From: Callorhinus ursinus | Lineage: Eukaryota > Chordata > Mammalia > Carnivora > Otariidae | Direction: 5' to 3' | DNA length: 64,000 nucleotides | Assembly: GCF_003265705.1 (NCBI RefSeq) | Contig: NW_020312785.1 | Coordinates: 132,371,790-132,435,789 of the forward strand | Shown: one piece after another, positions 54,701 to 58,850 of the stretch | How positions within the stretch are numbered: the stretch's first letter is position 1 | Layout of the letters: every line of letters starts with the position of its first letter | Made by a program: the position numbers and the translations under genes | Notes under the pieces: generated by a model | Told to the model about the DNA's origin: nothing | Databases searched by the model: none | The model's input: the letters and a program-made list of their open reading frames with translations, nothing else

Positions 54701-55938
54701 GCTTAAGTGACATAAGATTACACTGTTAGCTGGTCAAAGAACTGAAATTAAAAGCCAGGTCTCTATAAAGTCCCAGTTACGTGGGTTCTTTGCATCTGTT
54801 AAAACTTATAATCACATATTTATGTAACTACTACCTTGATATTCTTTACATACTTATATAACTACTTCTTTAACCTCTTTCTACTATCTTCCAATAGAAC
54901 AGTAAGTTCCAAGAAGAGGGGAATCATGGTCTGTTTTGCTCACCAATATATCCTAAGCATCAAACAGGATTCTTGGTAAGCTCTCTAATACTGGAATGTT
55001 GAGTATGTTTCAAAGGACAAGACTACTCAGCTAAAAATCTACCCTGGATTCACTTAAAGATTCCTTATGAACACAAAGCTCAAACATACAAAGGTACTCA
55101 GTATTTTGAAAATGTAGTCAATCAGTTTATAAACAAAAAAGCCCATCATCAACACATGATAAAATCAAAATTCAATTCACAAGCAGGAATTCCCAGCAAA
55201 ATCAAACTATCTGAAACAGACTTTATAACTACGTAACACATTTTACTAATTCTTCCCATAAGTCATTTTTCCATCTGAGACAGCAAAATCTGTGATGTGT
55301 ATTTTCTTGGCCAAAAGACCAAAAATCAAACTTTAACATGTCAAAGGCATAATTTTAAGGAAAAAAAGAATGTTAAAAGATTATTTAACAATATATTCAT
55401 AAATCTAGTCTTATATCCTTTTTGGACACTTGAGGTTTACAAAATTTGTTATAAAACAGCATGAGAAGATCCCTATCACAAATTAATTTCTTCATTACAT
55501 AAGACATATGGCCATAGCCCAAAACTAACACCTCCAATAAATTATGATTATAACCAAAGAGTTATCAAATATTTCAGTTTATATTCAAAACATACTTAAC
55601 CATTAAAGACAAAGTGACTTCTTTCCTAATACTTTGGCCAAACGGAATTTTTAAAAGCTTCATTCAAGTAATATTAACTAATCAAAAAACCTAATTTTAT
55701 AGAATAATAAAGATGCTACAAACATTGCTAACTTTACACAAGGATTTACTCTTTTCAGCATATGACTTCCACAGCCAAGGACACAGAGGATGATACTATT
55801 CTAAGCCAGTGCTAATAAGCCTGACATTACTTCAAGCTTCACTAGTAAACTGAAAAAGTCAAATCTGTTTGTAAATAAAACACAAGATCACACCCAGGTA
55901 CATACAGGTAACTTCTTCTCCAGGCGAAATCTTTCCAT
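3390..55938 (-). CDS. SLC4A7: SLC4A7 (NBCn1) electroneutral Na+/HCO3- cotransporter, 22 exons, 3' end missing
   Basis: Multi-exon gene on the minus strand; this entry is the span and the exons follow separately. The joined exons (33, 82, 147, 139, 161, 189, 369, 116, 158, 88, 147, 107, 175, 134, 246, 106, 162, 114, 162, 252, 69 and 174 nt) give 1110 codons without a stop and every splice phase agrees. NBCn1 is a plasma-membrane SLC4 transporter that imports Na+ with HCO3- and regulates intracellular pH. Residues 1-578 are the cytosolic N-terminal domain and 579-1110 most of the membrane domain. I distinguish it from SLC4A8 and SLC4A10 by the MERFRLEKK start, the [13 protein letters not shown] patch, the Ser/Pro-rich cassette II and the DSLC-type loop sequence, all of which I recall for SLC4A7. 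The last TM segment and C-terminal tail are outside the window. Confidence 0.96.
3564..4851 (-). other. SLC4A7: SLC4A7 intron with GC donor
   Basis: 1288 bp. Contains a MIR-like fragment near 4330-4480; otherwise nothing recognised. Confidence 0.85.
4330..4480 (+). repeat. MIR fragment
   Basis: GGGTTCTAACCCTGGCTCCA then TTGCTTACTTGG matches the MIR core in sense orientation; degraded. Confidence 0.45.
4852..4920 (-). CDS. SLC4A7: SLC4A7 exon, residues 1030-1052 ([20 protein letters not shown])
   Basis: 69 nt, phase 0 to phase 0; acceptor ACTTACAG. Encodes [20 protein letters not shown] plus GIQ, the conserved P(M/A)[15 protein letters not shown] membrane motif. The donor is CAG|GCAAGT, a GC donor in otherwise perfect consensus; the next exon resumes [11 protein letters not shown] exactly in frame. 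Confidence 0.96.
5135..5315 (+). repeat. MIR
   Basis: TTCAGTGGTTAAGAATGTGA, ATCAGACTGCTTGG, TTAACCTCTCTATGCC: MIR head and core in order. Confidence 0.6.
6880..7012. repeat. Old repeat tail, possibly hAT-type
   Basis: CTCAGGACCCCTTTATG and a terminal AAACTTTGAGAATCACTG, whose complement CAGTGATTCTCAAAGTTT resembles Charlie-type terminal repeats. Family not assigned. Confidence 0.35.
7365..7490 (+). repeat. L2-like 3' end
   Basis: AAGTTCTGAGAAGCAGACAA through GTAAGTACTCAACAAATATC, the usual L2 3' terminal pattern, degraded. Confidence 0.4.
7828..8027 (-). mobile_element. CanSINE (tRNA-Lys-derived SINE), antisense
   Basis: Poly(T) start, GA-rich tract, then GATCCCAGGACCCTGGGACC and the tRNA-derived head complement GAGCCACCCAGGCACCCC. 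Confidence 0.93.
8462..8713 (-). CDS. SLC4A7: SLC4A7 exon, TM9-TM10 region, residues 946-1029
   Basis: 252 nt, phase 0 to phase 0; acceptor ACTTTTCAG, donor GTAAAA. Encodes [40 protein letters not shown], the [20 protein letters not shown] loop and [26 protein letters not shown] and [10 protein letters not shown] are SLC4 signatures. Confidence 0.98.
8898..9059 (-). CDS. SLC4A7: SLC4A7 exon, TM8 region, residues 892-945
   Basis: 162 nt, phase 0 to phase 0; acceptor TTTTTAACAG, donor GTAATT. Encodes [40 protein letters not shown] and [14 protein letters not shown]. The [20 protein letters not shown] block is nearly invariant in the family. Only 184 bp of intron separate it from the next exon. 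Confidence 0.98.
9060..11426 (-). other. SLC4A7: SLC4A7 intron
   Basis: 2367 bp. An old LTR-like repeat occupies about 9160-9680. 9690-11426 is AT-rich without recognised elements. Confidence 0.8.
9160..9680 (+). repeat. Old LTR-like repeat (MLT1-type)
   Basis: GTGACACTGTGCGACTTCTG, GGAACTTGCAGCTTCTCTAA, GATGACCGCAGCCACATC and the 3' end TTTGGGGAGGTTTGTTATAG follow the order of MLT1-class LTRs. Short open frames inside are not coding. Confidence 0.5.
11427..11540 (-). CDS. SLC4A7: SLC4A7 exon, TM7 region, residues 854-891
   Basis: 114 nt, phase 0 to phase 0; acceptor TTAATATAG, donor GTAAGG. Encodes [20 protein letters not shown] and [27 protein letters not shown] and the [16 protein letters not shown] motif are characteristic of Na+-coupled SLC4 members. 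Confidence 0.97.
11541..11887 (-). other. SLC4A7: SLC4A7 short intron
   Basis: 347 bp, nothing recognised in it. Confidence 0.85.
11888..12049 (-). CDS. SLC4A7: SLC4A7 exon, end of loop and TM6, residues 800-853
   Basis: 162 nt, phase 0 to phase 0; acceptor TTCCCCAG, donor GTAACT. Encodes [40 protein letters not shown] and [14 protein letters not shown]. It supplies the last two loop cysteines, the TM6 helix and the basic intracellular [12 protein letters not shown] turn. Confidence 0.97.
12050..14202 (-). other. SLC4A7: SLC4A7 intron
   Basis: 2153 bp. Contains a small DNA-transposon copy (13170-13362); otherwise no recognised feature. Confidence 0.8.
13170..13362 (+). mobile_element. Small non-autonomous DNA transposon (hAT/MER type)
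   Basis: Begins CAGTGTCCAACAGAACTTTC and ends near TACTGGACCATACAGAC, with GAACTGAACTTTTAATT and ACACATGTGGCCAATGGCTA inside: a familiar mammalian MER element with terminal inverted repeats. Exact family name not certain. Confidence 0.6.
14203..14308 (-). CDS. SLC4A7: SLC4A7 exon, glycosylated extracellular loop, residues 764-799
   Basis: 106 nt, phase 2 in and phase 0 out; acceptor CGTTTCTCAG, donor GTGAGT. Encodes [20 protein letters not shown] and [15 protein letters not shown]. Three N-glycosylation sequons are visible (NET, NLT, NLT). The two cysteines here pair with the two in the next exon to make the four-cysteine loop typical of electroneutral NBCs. It is the fastest-changing part of the protein. 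Confidence 0.95.
14392..14603 (-). mobile_element. CanSINE, antisense, with GA microsatellite
   Basis: Full tail-to-head copy ending CCACCCAGGCGCCCC; contains an expanded (GA)n at 14430-14457. Flanked by TGTGGTAG at 14384-14391 and 14604-14611. Confidence 0.93.
15255..15450 (+). repeat. MIR
   Basis: TATCACTTACTAGCTGTTTG, CTCAGTTTCTTCATACAC, CAGTGCCTGCAAATGCTCAC in MIR order. Confidence 0.6.
16149..16330 (+). mobile_element. CanSINE, sense
   Basis: GGAGCACCTGGGAGGCTCAG head, GATCCCAGGGTCCTGGGATC body, CT-rich tract and AAATAAATAAATAAAATCTT tail. Confidence 0.93.
16773..17018 (-). CDS. SLC4A7: SLC4A7 exon, TM4-TM5 region, residues 682-764
   Basis: 246 nt, phase 2 in and phase 2 out; acceptor CTAAACAG, donor GTAAGT. 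Encodes [40 protein letters not shown] and [20 protein letters not shown], then the start of the large extracellular loop ([13 protein letters not shown]). Hydrophobic segments correspond to TM4 and TM5 of the SLC4 fold. Confidence 0.97.
17019..18206 (-). other. SLC4A7: SLC4A7 intron
   Basis: 1188 bp, no recognised repeat or gene. Confidence 0.8.
18207..18340 (-). CDS. SLC4A7: SLC4A7 exon, TM2-TM3 region, residues 638-682
   Basis: 134 nt, phase 0 in and phase 2 out; acceptor CTTAAACAG, donor GTACGT. Encodes [20 protein letters not shown] and [20 protein letters not shown]. The [16 protein letters not shown] motif is the SLC4 signature that lines the substrate site in TM3. Confidence 0.97.
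18811..19010 (+). mobile_element. CanSINE with perfect 18-bp target-site duplication
   Basis: GGGGTGCCTGGGTGGCCC head to A-rich tail. AAATTAACAAGTGATGCT stands on both sides (18793-18810 and 19011-19028) without a mismatch. Confidence 0.95.
19520..19735 (+). repeat. MIR-like fragment
   Basis: CAGAACCAGATTTGAGCAGG, TTTCTCATTTTTAAATAGGA and GCACTCAATAAATGG fit MIR core and tail, degraded. Confidence 0.45.
22069..22243 (-). CDS. SLC4A7: SLC4A7 exon, first transmembrane region, residues 579-637
   Basis: 175 nt, phase 2 in and phase 0 out; acceptor CTATTTAG, donor GTGAGT. Encodes [20 protein letters not shown] and [20 protein letters not shown], then [18 protein letters not shown]. This is the amphipathic approach and TM1 of the membrane domain, with the FGGLLGEAT motif found across the SLC4 family. 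Confidence 0.97.
22244..24425 (-). other. SLC4A7: SLC4A7 intron
   Basis: 2182 bp. Contains an L2 3' end (23010-23130); nothing else recognised. Confidence 0.8.
23010..23130 (+). repeat. L2 3' end
   Basis: AAGCTCTGTGAAGGGTAGGG, TAGAACACTGCCTAGGACAT and AGTAGGTACTCAGTAAATG match the L2 3' terminus. Confidence 0.6.
24426..24532 (-). CDS. SLC4A7: SLC4A7 exon, variable linker residues 544-579
   Basis: 107 nt, phase 0 in and phase 2 out; acceptor AAATGCAG, donor GTGGGT. Encodes [20 protein letters not shown] and [16 protein letters not shown], the loosely conserved linker between cytosolic and membrane domains. The middle part ([15 protein letters not shown]) differs from the human sequence as I remember it, as expected for a linker. 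Confidence 0.94.
25330..28310 (+). mobile_element. Degraded L1 (ORF2 remnant through 3' UTR), sense
   Basis: Order of remnants: GGATACAGCAAAAGCATCAT near 25425, ACCTACTGGATATTAAAATA near 27280, ATTCCAGAAACAGACCTGAA near 27360, AACTCCAAAGGATCAACAAA near 27494, and AAGCAAGGTGCAGAACAGTA near 28034. No intact reading frame. Boundaries approximate. Confidence 0.6.
26491..26667 (+). mobile_element. CanSINE inside the old L1
   Basis: GGGGCACGCCTGGATGGTTC head, A-rich end. Target-site duplication AAATGCCCATTTA at 26478-26490 and 26668-26680. Confidence 0.92.
28328..28474 (-). CDS. SLC4A7: SLC4A7 exon, residues 495-543 ([20 protein letters not shown])
   Basis: 147 nt, phase 0 to phase 0; acceptor TTTTTTGTAG, donor GTAAGA. 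Encodes [20 protein letters not shown], then [20 protein letters not shown] and EPPKSVPSQ. The [17 protein letters not shown] motif marks the end of the folded cytosolic domain in Na+-coupled SLC4 proteins. Confidence 0.97.
28475..29059 (-). other. SLC4A7: SLC4A7 intron
   Basis: 585 bp, nothing recognised. Confidence 0.85.
29060..29147 (-). CDS. SLC4A7: SLC4A7 exon, residues 465-494 ([20 protein letters not shown])
   Basis: 88 nt, phase 2 in and phase 0 out; acceptor TTCTTTAG, donor GTAATT. Encodes [20 protein letters not shown] followed by SIATLMTDE, a near-invariant piece of the SLC4 cytosolic domain. Ends 585 bp before the next exon. Confidence 0.96.
29148..30573 (-). other. SLC4A7: SLC4A7 intron
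   Basis: 1426 bp of AT-rich sequence, nothing recognised. Confidence 0.8.
30574..30731 (-). CDS. SLC4A7: SLC4A7 exon, residues 413-465 ([20 protein letters not shown])
   Basis: 158 nt, phase 0 in and phase 2 out; acceptor TCAATAG, donor GTAAAG. Encodes [40 protein letters not shown] and EVPVPTR, a conserved beta-strand core segment of the SLC4 cytosolic domain. Confidence 0.96.
30732..32647 (-). other. SLC4A7: SLC4A7 intron
   Basis: 1916 bp. No recognised repeats; includes an open segment with splice-like borders (32177-32432) discussed as a finding. Confidence 0.8.
32648..32763 (-). CDS. SLC4A7: SLC4A7 exon, residues 374-412 ([18 protein letters not shown])
   Basis: 116 nt, phase 1 in, phase 0 out; acceptor AATACAG, donor GTAATT. 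Encodes [19 protein letters not shown], a glycine-rich KGNGGGGSR linker and NSTVDFSK. It follows cassette II, or joins the 40275-40463 exon directly when the cassette is skipped. Confidence 0.93.
33364..33570 (+). mobile_element. CanSINE, sense
   Basis: GGGGCGCCTGGGTGGCTCAG head, GGGTCCTGGGATCGAGCCCC body, CAAATAAATAAATACAATCT tail. Confidence 0.95.
33850..33977 (+). mobile_element. Older, shorter CanSINE subtype
   Basis: GGTCGGTGGAGCGTGCAACT, GAGCTGTGGGTTCAAGCTCC and TTACTTAAAAATAAAATC: the short subtype. Flanks AGCATATGTAAACTGTT and GGATATGCAAACTATTT are an aged target-site duplication. Confidence 0.88.
34915..35122 (+). mobile_element. MER5A-like hAT-Charlie element
   Basis: GGGACATTTTTAGTTGCCAC, GGCCAGGGATGCTGTCAAAC, ATCCTACAATGCACAGGCTA and AGTGCCAAGGTTGAAAAACA follow the MER5A consensus order. 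Confidence 0.65.
35955..36125 (+). repeat. MIR
   Basis: GAGTTCAATTCCTTGCTCTG, TTTCGTCATTTGTAAAATAG: MIR core in order. Confidence 0.6.
36285..36450 (+). repeat. MIR
   Basis: ATAGTGGTAGGACCTTGAGG, TCACTTACTAGTTGTATGAT, TTTCTGAAAATGGGTG match MIR. Confidence 0.6.
37416..37784 (-). CDS. SLC4A7: SLC4A7 optional cassette II exon, residues 251-374
   Basis: 369 nt, phase 1 to phase 1, so inclusion or skipping preserves the frame. Begins after TTTATCTCAG with [20 protein letters not shown] and runs through a Ser/Pro/Thr-rich sequence ([19 protein letters not shown]) to [20 protein letters not shown] and TPG. It corresponds to the known NBCn1 cassette II of about 123-124 residues, an alternatively included, probably disordered and phosphorylatable insert. 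The donor reads CAG|GCAACT rather than GT; no GT nearby gives the expected join to ILASPQS, so I place a GC donor here. The exact 3' boundary is therefore slightly less certain than for the other exons. Confidence 0.88.
37785..40274 (-). other. SLC4A7: SLC4A7 intron upstream of cassette II
   Basis: 2490 bp. No recognised repeat. 39189-39590 is somewhat GC-richer with a long chance open frame, which I do not call a gene. Confidence 0.8.
40275..40463 (-). CDS. SLC4A7: SLC4A7 exon, residues 188-251 ([20 protein letters not shown])
   Basis: 189 nt, phase 1 to phase 1; acceptor TTTCATTAG, donor GTGAGA. Encodes the helix [20 protein letters not shown] and the basic [20 protein letters not shown] stretch, ending HLLERNG. 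Because it ends in phase 1 it can join either to cassette II or directly to the next constitutive exon at 32763 without changing frame. Confidence 0.96.
40638..40824 (+). mobile_element. Short 5'-truncated carnivore L1 3' end
   Basis: TAACTGGGTGATGGGCATTA, AATGAGCACTGGGTATTATA, CTAACTTGAATTTAAATGGC. Target-site duplication AAAGATAAATATG at 40625-40637 and 40825-40837. Confidence 0.88.
40905..40956 (+). repeat. Poly(A) tract flanked by a 17-bp direct repeat
   Basis: AAAGATGCCACTGTTCT occurs at 40905-40921 and 40940-40956 with only A residues between. Reads as a retro-insertion reduced to its poly(A) tail. Confidence 0.85.
41110..41240 (-). repeat. L2-like fragment, antisense
   Basis: TTCATTCAATAATTAACTAT, TACTGAGTACCTATTATATG, then GGGAATACAGAATT: the common antisense L2 3' pattern. 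Confidence 0.45.
41260..41466 (+). mobile_element. CanSINE, sense, with TSD
   Basis: GGGCGCCTGGGTGGCTCAGC head, GGAGTCCCGGGATCGAGTCC body. Near-perfect duplication ATAAAATATCATAAAGTA (41242-41259) and ATAAAATACCATAAAGTA (41467-41484). Confidence 0.95.
42420..42580 (-). CDS. SLC4A7: SLC4A7 exon, residues 134-188 ([19 protein letters not shown])
   Basis: 161 nt, phase 2 in and phase 1 out; acceptor CATTTCAG, donor GTTATA (a weak donor). Encodes [20 protein letters not shown] and [20 protein letters not shown], a hallmark of the band-3 type cytosolic domain of SLC4 transporters. Confidence 0.96.
42581..43146 (-). other. SLC4A7: SLC4A7 intron
   Basis: 566 bp, nothing recognised. Confidence 0.85.
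43147..43285 (-). CDS. SLC4A7: SLC4A7 exon, residues 88-134 ([19 protein letters not shown])
   Basis: 139 nt, phase 1 in and phase 2 out; acceptor TTGTCAAG, donor GTAATA. Encodes the start of the folded cytosolic domain, including the acidic [20 protein letters not shown] motif conserved in Na+-coupled SLC4 proteins and the EYEWKETAR segment. Confidence 0.95.
43511..43635 (+). mobile_element. Short CanSINE subtype
   Basis: GGGGTGCCTGGCTGGCTCAG head, TGAGCCCCATATTGGGTGCA, short body. AAACAAGTGA on both sides (43501-43510, 43636-43645). Confidence 0.92.
44461..44890 (+). mobile_element. Carnivore L1 3' end, sense
   Basis: CAATGGAATATTGTTCAGCC, ACATGGATGGAGCTAGATAT, ATATGATTTCACTCATATGT and GATGAGCACCAGGTGTTGTG: the end of ORF2 and the 3' UTR. 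Flanks AATAATGCAGAGAG and AATAAGTGCAGAGAG look like its target-site duplication. Confidence 0.88.
45779..45925 (-). CDS. SLC4A7: SLC4A7 exon with His/Arg-rich patch, residues 39-88
   Basis: 147 nt, phase 1 in and out, between CTAG and donor GTAAGA. Encodes [17 protein letters not shown] followed by a His/Arg-rich run ([17 protein letters not shown]) and then an acidic [11 protein letters not shown] stretch. SLC4 electroneutral NBCs share the [11 protein letters not shown] segment; the basic and then acidic tract is a disordered regulatory region. Confidence 0.95.
46905..47110 (+). repeat. Tigger-like DNA transposon fragment
   Basis: TTGTAACCCCAAAATCAATA, CTCATGGCGATTCTGCAGTC and AAGGTGACACTCTTGATTTC align with a Tigger-related MER element. 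Family assigned from memory. Confidence 0.5.
47345..47490 (+). repeat. Old L1 3' end
   Basis: GGTGATGGTTGCACAACATA, CTATACACTTTAAAATGGTG and TATATATCAATAAGAAAACT: typical end of mammalian L1M. Confidence 0.6.
48500..48857 (+). repeat. Old L1 3' UTR
   Basis: GACAACTAAATGTACTATTG, AACTGGATCCTGGAACATAA, CAACTCTTCTGTAAATCAAA then poly(A). Confidence 0.55.
49162..49360 (+). mobile_element. CanSINE, sense
   Basis: GGAGCACCTGGTTGGCGCAG head, CT-rich tract, poly(A). Duplication AAAGCATAGATTCTA (49147-49161) and AAAGCACAGATTCTA (49361-49375). Confidence 0.93.
49626..49707 (-). CDS. SLC4A7: SLC4A7 exon, N-terminal residues 12-39 ([15 protein letters not shown])
   Basis: 82 nt, phase 0 in and phase 1 out. 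Starts after TTTTTAG with [10 protein letters not shown] and ends EKEELE plus one base, donor GTAAGT. This is the first exon shared by MERF and MEAD forms of the transporter. The region is acidic and part of the disordered head of the cytosolic domain. Confidence 0.93.
50545..51290 (+). pseudogene. Possible processed pseudogene, parent unidentified
   Basis: A GC-richer, coding-looking stretch that reads as protein only across several frames. Legible pieces: [20 protein letters not shown] near 50645; [20 protein letters not shown] near 50800-50860; [20 protein letters not shown] near 50957-51015; [20 protein letters not shown] near 51054-51113, ending [11 protein letters not shown] and a stop at 51161-51163, with [15 protein letters not shown] readable further on (near 51220). 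The Lys/Glu-rich second half suggests a coiled coil. Frameshifts and stops interrupt it, and no introns are apparent, which fits a retrocopy. I do not recognise the parent, and no clear poly(A) tail or flanking repeat was found, so it could also be an old repeat. Confidence 0.45.
52213..52255. repeat. (CA)n microsatellite
   Basis: About 20 uninterrupted CA units followed by an A run. Confidence 0.95.
53825..53970 (+). repeat. Old L1 fragment
   Basis: TGTACAAGGTTATTTATTAC, AACAGGAAAAGACTGGACAC, AATCCAAAAGTCCCTTAACA: the L1 ORF2 3' pattern. Confidence 0.5.
54040..54059. repeat. Short (CA)n tract
   Basis: About ten CA/AC units within or beside the old L1 fragment. Confidence 0.85.
54355..54440 (-). 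repeat. L2-like fragment, antisense
   Basis: TTCAACAAATATTTACTGAG, TACATACTATATGCCAAGCA and GGGATAGATCAGTGAATGAG. Confidence 0.5.
54625..54699. repeat. Compound (CA)n(CG)n(CA)n microsatellite
   Basis: About 75 nt of strictly alternating purine-pyrimidine: CA repeat, then a CGCGCGCGCGCG core, then CA repeat again. Confidence 0.95.
54890..54985 (+). repeat. L2-like 3' end
   Basis: AACAGTAAGTTCCAAGAAGA, GGGGAATCATGGTCTGTTTT: L2 3' terminal pattern. Confidence 0.5.
55906..55938 (-). CDS. SLC4A7: SLC4A7 alternative first coding exon (MERF start)
   Basis: Encodes residues 1-11, [11 protein letters not shown], and ends in phase 0 at CCT|GTATGT. The start codon (complement of 55936-55938) has a good Kozak context, A at -3 and G at +4. 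SLC4A7 is known to have two alternative N termini, MEAD and MERF, from different promoters; this is the MERF one. The 5' UTR continues above 55938 but its upstream limit, and whether an upstream noncoding exon is spliced to it, cannot be told. The surroundings are AT-rich with no CpG island, unlike a housekeeping promoter. Confidence 0.9.
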
Positions 55939-56077
55939 GGTAATATATAAATGCCTTGTCTTTGACAATGTAATGCAATTAAGTCCCTTGAAGATTCCAG
56001 GGACAATGAGTACATATCTGATTTAGGTCACTGTGCTTTGCACAGATGAACTCTCCTAAGTTGCTTTTATGGTACAG

Positions 56078-56082
56078 CCAAT
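56078..56082 (+). promoter_or_regulatory. CCAAT box about 140 bp upstream of the MERF start codon
   Basis: AGCCAATCA matches the NF-Y consensus core and sits 140 nt upstream of the MERF ATG (inverted relative to the gene). No TATA at a sensible spacing could be tied to it because the transcription start is unknown. Weak, position-based call. Confidence 0.2.
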
Positions 56083-56175
56083 CACAGTCTTCTAAGTTAC
56101 CTAATCTTCCAAGCTAATAACTACAACTTATACAGGGTCACAGAAAAAGAGACTGGGAGCATAATACACACATTT

Positions 56176-56229
56176 AGTAGTAATAGAACATACCAAAAGA
56201 GAAGTAGTAATAGAAAATACCAAAAGAGA
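56176..56229. repeat. Two-copy 27-bp tandem repeat
   Basis: AGTAGTAATAGAACATACCA plus AAAGAGA is repeated head to tail with one substitution (C to A). Confidence 0.9.
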
Positions 56230-56609
56230 AATGTAGCTACCAGTTTTCAACTGAAACTTTCTGTAAGAGTAGTTCAAAAGAGAGCATACTCTAAGGATAT
56301 ATGGGAATGGCTACGTGACTGAGAAACAACAGATAGATCTTAGAGAACAGTGAGAGTAGATAGAGGGAACTTAGAGAATAAACTGCCAACAACATAGTTG
56401 GTTAAATCTAGCCCTTTCACTTAATTTCAGGAAGACCCAAAGATGTTTTCATCTGAAGAAAGTTTTGCCTTTTTATCATTACTCTAATATTTATACCAAT
56501 TTATCACAACTATATTAATAACAAGATTAATAAGTCACATTATGGTTTACAATTATTTTAACCAAAAGTATTCATATAGATAACAGCTAAAAGAGAAAAA
56601 AGAAAATGA

Positions 56610-57890
56610 GAAGCACTCCCCCAACCTTACAGACTCAAGATCTCTAAAAATTATGGAAGACTTCAAAGGGTCTTTGTTTATATAAGTTTAACATCTATAT
56701 TTACTATATTGGAAGTAAAACTGAAAAAACTTTAAAACACTTAAATTCAATTTAAAATAAAATCATTACGTTAACAAATAGCATTTTAATAAAAAATAAT
56801 CCTTTTCAAAAATAAAAAAATTTAGTGAGAAAAAAGGCTTTTACATTTTTGCACATCTCTAACACCTGACTTAATAGAAGACAACTAGATTCTCGTATCT
56901 ACTTCTTTAATCAAGGATATGATTTGGTTGAATTATATAAAAAATTCCTGATCCACACAATACTCTGTTGGAAAAGGGAGGAATGTTTTAATACTCTTTT
57001 CAGGTAACTGTGGATATTTTTTCTTTGATATTTCACCAAATTCAAAAAGTAGTCATTTTTTTTTATTTTGTTTATTTTTTTTTAAGTAAGCTCTACACCC
57101 AAGGTAGAGATCAGGACCGTGAAATCGAGTCGCATGCTCTACCAACTGAGCCAGGCAGGCACCCCAAAAAGCAGTCATTTCTTAAAGATTAGTTTGCAAG
57201 TTAGAATCTAAAACCATTTCAAATGAATGCTTTTGTACATGTATACTGAAATCCATTGGTCTACCATGCACTTTGAATGGCTCTCTCACCCATTTGTAAA
57301 ATATGTGTTCACTGGGTTCTAGAACTTTTCCAAACTTCACATTTCATTATACGATATAAAAAAAATGCATTTACTAATATCATCAATAATCTCATCAGAG
57401 AAGTTCAAGTACTGAGAAACTGACAAAGTCAGGCTGGCAGATTACAAATTTTCCAAATTTCTTGTTTTATCATGAAAGCTAGATTTATTATCATTGGTAA
57501 CAAATACTACTAGTTGTTTTTCTTGAAGTGGTAGGTTCACTTCATTCCTTTCTTAGGAAATATCTGCCAAATGTCAAGTCTGAATAACCAGTTTAGTCTG
57601 CAGTTACTTTCAAGTAAAAAAGCAGCTAGCTTCAGCTCATAATTCAAGCAATCACACCAGTGCTTTTACTCCAGACCATTACTGGTACTTCAGTATGTAA
57701 CAGAAGTGTTTTCATGCATACTTCCTATTTTGTCATTCAGAATATTAAAGCAATGTGCACTCAAAGACTCAGATTTACTAAAACAGTTTTTACTTCTTCA
57801 TCAAGGACATTCATAAGTGAAAATGTTTCATTTTTTAAACTGAGAACGCCTACCAGGGCTGTTTGGTGCCTCTGCCTTGTTTTGAGCTAA
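56610..57890. repeat. Possible old interspersed repeat, interrupted by a SINE
   Basis: Stretches such as TGAATGCTTTTGTACATGTA, AATGGCTCTCTCACCCATTT and ACTACTAGTTGTTTTTCTTG read like a long old mammalian repeat; the CanSINE at 57059-57165 is nested in it. Family unassigned, low confidence. Confidence 0.35.
57059..57165 (-). mobile_element. Short CanSINE, antisense
   Basis: AAGTAAGCTCTACACCCAAG to AACTGAGCCAGGCAGGCACC. Duplication CAAAAAGTAGTCATTT (57043-57058) and CAAAAAGCAGTCATTT (57165-57180), overlapping its last base. Confidence 0.9.
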
Positions 57891-58100
57891 GGAACCAGCA
57901 GTTTTACTCATCATTGCTTCTGTACCCTCAGATTCCACAACTGTGGAAAAGGCAAATAATGTCTTAGCACTATTATAAAAATAGTTTTGACCTTACAGAT
58001 CCCCTAATCTCAGGGACTGGCAGAGGTCGAGGGATAGCACTTCTAGAACTACTGTAAAAAGCTGTATGTTGAAAATACAGAATTAAGAAGTTCTGGGTGA

Positions 58101-58222
58101 GGGGTGCCTGGCTGGCTCAGTCAGTGGAGCATATGACTCTTGATCTCGGGGTTGTGAGTTTAAGCCCCACATTGGGCACAGAGCTTACTTAACCAAATTA
58201 ATTAATTAATTAATTAATTAAA
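58101..58222 (+). mobile_element. Short CanSINE with AATT-repeat tail
   Basis: GGGGTGCCTGGCTGGCTCAG head, TAAGCCCCACATTGGGCACA, tail expanded to (ATTA)n. Flanks AGTTCTGGGTGA and AGTTGTGGGTGG. Confidence 0.9.
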
Positions 58223-58339
58223 TAGTTGTGGGTGGATTATATTCTTTTTAGTTTCTCTATGATATTGTTTGTTCAACAAACATTTTTAAGAATGAAGACT
58301 AAAAAGTATCATTCTATTATTCTGGGTTTCTAGAAAATA

Positions 58340-58570
58340 AAAATACTGACCACCTATTATGTGCTAAAACTATGCTAAACATGATGACATATACACATTA
58401 TTATATAGTACACTTAACCTTCAGATATTTCATTTAATCCTCTCAACTCTAACTATAAAGCTCAAAGAAGTTAAATTACTTCTCCAAAGTCACAGATCTA
58501 GTAAGCAGTAGGTTTAGGACTCAAACCTAGTCTTTTTCAGTCCATGCTTTTTCCTCTACTCCAACGGTAT
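58340..58570 (-). repeat. MIR, antisense
   Basis: AGTTAAATTACTTCTCCAAA, GTCACAGATCTAGTAAGCAG, GGACTCAAACCTAGTC: complement of MIR core. Confidence 0.6.
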
Positions 58571-58688
58571 ATAAAGAAATTTAAGAAAAAAAAATCCAAC
58601 TATAGATGATTAAAACAAAATTCTAACTGAACACGAATGAATTAAATAAAATGCCTACCAAATTCATAAAAAATGTAATCTTAATTTA

Positions 58689-58850
58689 GGGTGCCTGGGC
58701 GGCTCAGTCGGTTAAGCGTCTGCCTTTGGCTCAGGTCATGATCTCAGGGTCCTGGGCTCCCTGCTCAGTGGGGAGTCAGCTTCTCCCTCTGCCCCTCCCC
58801 GAGCTCATGTGCGCATACTCTCTCTCAAATAAATAAATAAAATCTTTTTT
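58689..58850 (+). mobile_element. CanSINE with a small internal deletion
   Basis: GGGTGCCTGGGCGGCTCAGT head. The GATCGAGYCCCRCATCG segment is missing: GGTCCTGGGCTCCCTGCTCA joins directly. Confidence 0.93.

Larger units (their letters stand above)
49708..55905 (-). other. SLC4A7: SLC4A7 first intron of the MERF transcript
   Basis: 6198 bp. Holds a pseudogene-like segment (50545-51290), CA microsatellites, an L1 piece and L2 pieces. 51300-52200, 52400-53820 and 55000-55900 show nothing recognised. Confidence 0.8.
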
